A stretch of DNA of 64,000 nt from DATJKD01 sp963728295 (GTDB taxonomy: Bacteria; Pseudomonadota; Gammaproteobacteria; Steroidobacterales; Steroidobacteraceae). The stretch is taken from contig CAVSKB010000011.1 of assembly GCA_963728295.1 (NCBI GenBank), positions 434,001-498,000 of the forward strand, given 5' to 3'. Position numbers and translations under genes: made by a program. Positions 62,975-64,000 of this stretch are shown piece by piece; positions within the stretch are counted from its first letter, which is position 1, and each line of letters starts with the position of its first letter. A model generated the notes under the pieces. It was given only the letters and a program-made list of their open reading frames with translations, was not told where the DNA came from and did not search any database.

Positions 62975-64000
62975 TGAGAGCGGTTGTCTGTCGCGCATTC
63001 GGACCACCCGAGACGCTCGTCATCGAGGAGCGGCCGCGCCCGGTGCCGGGCGCCGGCGAGGTGCTTCTTCAGGTGCAGGCCGTCGGTGTCAACTTCACTG
63101 ACGTCCTGGCAATCGAGGGGCGCTCGCAGCTGAAGCGGCAGCTGCCGATGATTCCGGGCGTGGAGGCTGCCGGTGTCGTGCTGGCTGTCGGTCCCGGTGT
63201 GACGCGGCTGCGGCCGGGTCAACGTGTGCTGGGCTGCAGGACGCACGGCACATATGCGGAGGAGGTGCTGTTCGACGAGGACGAGCTCGCACCGATTCCC
63301 GAGGAGATGGACATGCACGGCGCCGCGGCGTTCTACATCGCCGCGATGACGGTGCATTACGCGTTGCAGACGCGCGCGAGGCTCAAGCCGGGAGAAATCC
63401 TGCTGGTACTCGGCGCCGGTGGAGGCGCCGGCCTTGCTGGCGTGGAGATCGGCAAGGCTCTGGGTGCGCGCGTCGTCGCTGCGGCATCGTCGCAGGAAAA
63501 GCTGGCGCTCGCACTTCGGCACGGCGCTGACGACGTCGTGCTCTACGACCGGGGACCGCTCGACCTGGAGGCGCAGAAGCGTCTTGCAGCCGAGCTGATC
63601 GCGAAGGCACAACGCACCGGCGAAGGCGCGCAGACCATCGGCAAGATCAGCAGCGTACATGCATCGGCGGGGTACCACGTCATTCTCGACGGCGTGGGAG
63701 GAACCTATACGGAGCCCGCGCTGCGCACACTCGGTTGGGAGGGACGCTACCTCTCAATCGGGTTCGCGGCCGGCATGCCGCGCATCGCCCTCGGACCGGC
63801 GCTGTTCAAGAACGCCGACATCATGGGCATCCAGCCGTCATCGGATGAGCACCGCCTTCCGGGACGCAATGCGCGCGCCCTGCAGGTCCTGTTCGACTGG
63901 TACCGTGAAGGGAGGCTCCGACCCCTGGTTTCGCAAGTGCTGCCTCTCGAGGAGGCGCCACAGGCGCTGTCCATGATGAAGGACCGGCGTGCCACGGGGC
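62975..64000 (+). CDS. NADPH:quinone oxidoreductase-like MDR protein (3' end beyond window)
   Basis: Open from ATG 62975 to the window edge, 342 codons. MRAVVCRAFGPPETL, IPGVEAAGVVLAVG, the cofactor loop LGAGGGAGLAGVEIG and LDGVGGTYTEPALRTLGWEGRYLSIGFAAG follow 47676-48734 step for step, with about 20 extra residues after LIAKAQRTG. No frame damage. Zinc-independent reductase; a role in reducing an enone or enoyl intermediate is inferred. Confidence 0.9.

Noticed and set aside
62902..63678. Antisense extension of the ECH at 62110
   Set aside because: Runs opposite the quinone reductase at 62975, which has clear family motifs.
1..64000. CRISPR arrays, tRNA or rRNA genes, phage genes, toxin-antitoxin or defence systems
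   Set aside because: None was recognised on either strand; intergenic regions are short and contain only the promoter and operator-like sites listed.

Overview
This is a 64 kb, GC-rich, very densely coded stretch of a Gram-negative chromosome or large contig. The TonB-dependent receptor with a VTATRREES-type plug segment implies an outer membrane, and the gene content (many SDRs, acyl-CoA dehydrogenases, P450s, Rieske oxygenases, class III CoA-transferases) is typical of alpha- or gammaproteobacteria that degrade steroids or isoprenoids. The exact taxon cannot be read from the sequence. I saw no rRNA, tRNA, CRISPR array, integrase or transposase.

Layout. 0-12 kb: APH kinase and enoyl-CoA hydratase (ECH) facing away from an AttH/CrtC-like protein and two SDRs; an NmrA-type reductase and an SDR; then a tidy + strand operon ECH - quinone reductase - SDR - epoxide hydrolase - acyl-CoA dehydrogenase. 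12.6-17.4 kb: a module (TetR, AttH-like protein, rifampicin-phosphotransferase/PEP-synthase-like dikinase) bracketed by two copies of a 74 bp promoter-bearing repeat. 17.4-30.7 kb: one long + strand run (SDR, TonB receptor, ECH, alcohol dehydrogenase, APH kinase, AttH-like, P450, SDR, Rieske oxygenase, ecdysteroid-kinase-like protein, two small proteins). 30.7-38.7 kb: a - strand operon with a whole three-part Rieske system (oxygenase, ferredoxin, FAD reductase), a linalool isomerase/dehydratase-like membrane protein, acyl-CoA dehydrogenase, CoA-transferase and phosphatase. 39-43.5 kb: ECH - racemase - Rieske ferredoxin - GST - P450. 43.5-64 kb: smaller units with a second kinase/AttH pair, MaoC hydratases, two more quinone reductases, a P450, a racemase, an MFS transporter and several SDRs.

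How the parts fit. P450s and Rieske enzymes hydroxylate; SDRs and alcohol dehydrogenases oxidise; CoA-transferases, AMACR-type racemases, acyl-CoA dehydrogenases, ECHs and MaoC hydratases fit beta-oxidation of a methyl-branched side chain. Six APH/EcK-like kinases plus one PEP-synthase-like dikinase are unusual for such a cluster. All four AttH/CrtC-like genes lie close to a kinase, three by 4-base stop/start overlaps. I infer a phosphorylation step on a hydroxylated terpenoid or steroid; the substrate is unknown.

Reading-frame breaks are frequent and clustered (16.7-23.8 kb and 55-61 kb). Genes with one break are listed as CDS (frameshifted), those with several as pseudogenes; either may be assembly indels.
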